Shown piece by piece: positions 62,780 through 64,000 of a stretch of 64,000 bases of DNA. The notes beneath the pieces were generated by a model that did not search any database, was not told the DNA's origin, and was given only the letters and a program-made list of their open reading frames with translations. How positions within the stretch are numbered: the first letter of the stretch is position 1; every line of letters starts with the position of its first letter. The stretch is taken from the NCBI GenBank assembly GCA_963969345.1, contig OZ017766.1, positions 9,734,001-9,798,000 on the forward strand. The letters run 5' to 3'. This DNA comes from Turbatrix aceti. Taxonomy: Eukaryota; Nematoda; Chromadorea; Rhabditida; Panagrolaimidae. The translations under genes were made by a program, and so were the position numbers.

Positions 62780-63675
62780 TTCTTGTGATAAATAAAACAC
62801 GTTACAAAAATAATGCGGAATCTTTTATTTTTAATTTATTTTACAATCTACACTCATTGTACACACTGAACAAAATAAAAATTTTTGGCACTTCAGTTTC
62901 TACATTCTCAAAAATAAAAAGAAATCGATTGCGTAAAAATACCTAACACACTGTTAAAAAAACACGTTTTGTTGAATTCAGAAAGTTGTACAACATCAAA
63001 ACAATATCTGCTCTTGAAAGTTTTTGACGATTTTCGCAATTTGGTTACTCCCACAGCGAATTTTATCCGTGGCAACATTTTTTTCAATTGCACCACAACG
63101 TAAAGCAGATTAAATTTAAAACAGAAAAAAATGTTTTACCCCCATCCGACAGTCTTTGCCTCTACGCCTCGCGCACTAGATCACAAAAAATAATCTAGCG
63201 CGATTCGTGATTTTCGCCAAGGCAATATATTGCCTCAGTAAAGGCATTGTATTCCCAGAAATCCTGAGCAATATATTGCCCTTTCAAATTTTTCTGTGAG
63301 TAACTGTCTATTTAAATTTAAAATTAATGTGCTGTAAAATTCTGGTGCCGTTTTTAAACGAAATAGTAAATAGAAGAAAAAAAATATGCAACAAATATTT
63401 TTTTAACTTAATACATGACATATTGGAAGGCAGTTAAGTAGTAATTTAAAAAGAAGTTGAAGCAACATTTCTGATACTGTATTTATTTATTTATTTTTGT
63501 TACATGTTTACGCAACAAACATAAATACAGTGTTTAAATACAGTGCAGCGCGGAAAGGTTAAAAATGATAATCGATGGCACAACACGGATTAAGCCTTCC
63601 ATTTAGATAAATTTTTAGGCAATTTATTTATAATATTTGTCTAACACAAAAACCGCAGTTTCCATGCATACTCTT
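62780..63675. other. Intergenic
   Basis: No gene seen. It contains a patch with repeated CAATATATTGCC (63222-63282) and one long CAGTT-family motif at 63410-63437. Confidence 0.4.
63410..63437 (+). repeat. Long CAGTT-family motif, copy 4
   Basis: TAATACATGACATAT followed by TGGAAGGCAGTTAAG. Confidence 0.6.
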
Positions 63676-63963
63676 CTACCAGTGATGAAGCCAAAGGTAA
63701 AAAACGAGCAGCAAGATGCCAAGAATGAGACAGGGAGAAGGCATGCGAGATTCGCCGCGTGGATTCATGCGTTGGCGAGACGTCGAGATGGCGGCAGCGG
63801 CATCCGGCCACGCGTGTTCGCCTTCAAGGCGGTAATGGTACGGTAGGGCGGGGCCAAAGACGTACTGCAGTGCCAGACGGGGATTTTGGCGGAGAAGAGT
63901 GATAATCGAGGGAAGAGCTCCGATTTGACCGGCAAGGTCGTCGGTGTAGGTTGTGTAGTCTTC
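63676..63963 (-). CDS. Flavin-containing monooxygenase, last exon
   Basis: The exon runs from a TTTTTCCAG acceptor (first base 63963) to TAG at 63678-63676. It encodes the FMO C-terminus: LAGQIGALPSIITLLRQNPR, LALQYVFGPALPYHYRLEG, EHAWPDAAAAISTSRQRM, and a hydrophobic tail anchor (CLILGILLLVFYLWLHHW). FMOs oxidise soft nucleophiles on the ER membrane with FAD and NADPH. The FAD and NADPH Rossmann motifs lie in exons beyond the right edge. The + strand frame over this exon is a shadow. Confidence 0.9.
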   Translation of the reverse strand, partial: EDYTTYTDDLAGQIGALPSIITLLRQNPRLALQYVFGPALPYHYRLEGEHAWPDAAAAISTSRQRMNPRGESRMPSPCLILGILLLVFYLWLHHW

Positions 63964-64000
63964 CTGGAAAAATAGGATCAGTTATGACAAAAAAAATTAT

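Overview
The window looks like nuclear DNA of a chromadorean nematode. It is AT-rich, and most genes are split by short introns (37, 45, 53, 54 and 56 nt are visible) with GTAAGT-type donors and TTTCAG-type acceptors. One gene is an Sre-family chemoreceptor, a nematode-specific family. An exact copy of the 22-nt SL1 spliced leader lies at 41895-41916. I cannot name the species. Coordinates of spliced genes below were built by hand, checking that reading phase is kept across every exon junction.

Layout. 0-6 kb: an inverted-repeat element at the left edge, a two-exon hypothetical gene on +, the first two exons of a GPI-transamidase catalytic subunit (PIG-K/GPI8, minus strand, running out of the left edge) and an atypical dual-specificity phosphatase (+). 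6.5-12.8 kb: remnants of a second TTC39-like gene, then an intact ten-exon TTC39-like gene (minus) whose fifth intron holds a complete NPC2/ML-domain gene on the opposite strand. 14-17 kb: a small secreted protein and a type II phosphatidylinositol 4-kinase. 17.7-20.8 kb: several small inverted-repeat elements. 21-26.4 kb: four tandem paralogues (minus) for secreted Gly/Tyr-rich peptides; three carry an unusual AIEGAE-type C-terminal module on their own second exon. 26.9-28.3 kb: a large DNA palindrome interrupted by a TTAA-flanked inverted-repeat insertion. 29-31 kb: a six-exon BTB-BACK protein (minus). 33-34.4 kb: a small membrane protein and a serine-carboxypeptidase-like fragment. 36-41 kb: an Sre receptor (minus) with a 3.36 kb TA-flanked transposon three bases past a splice donor. 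41.9-46.5 kb: a 5'-truncated BEL/Pao retroelement, two 247-bp LTR-like copies and tRNA-derived junction sequences. 48.4 kb: a 55-residue secreted peptide. 50-58 kb: a histidine-phosphatase-superfamily gene whose catalytic histidine is replaced by Asn and whose second intron holds five copies of a ~1.28 kb GC-hairpin-bearing tandem repeat. 59.4-60.5 kb: a seven-pass receptor-like protein. 61-62.8 kb: a decayed DExH helicase gene. Right edge: the last exon of a flavin-containing monooxygenase (minus).

The genes do not form an obvious pathway. Two phosphoinositide/phosphate-signalling proteins, lipid-handling NPC2 and GPI-anchor assembly are ordinary cellular functions. The accessory interest lies in (i) the Gly-rich/AIEGAE secreted peptide cluster, (ii) a strongly strand-biased CAGTT motif that fills unique non-coding DNA across the window on the + strand whatever the gene direction, but is balanced inside the 3.36 kb transposon, with four longer GGCAGTTA-containing copies, and (iii) the retroelement junctions carrying tRNA and spliced-leader sequence.
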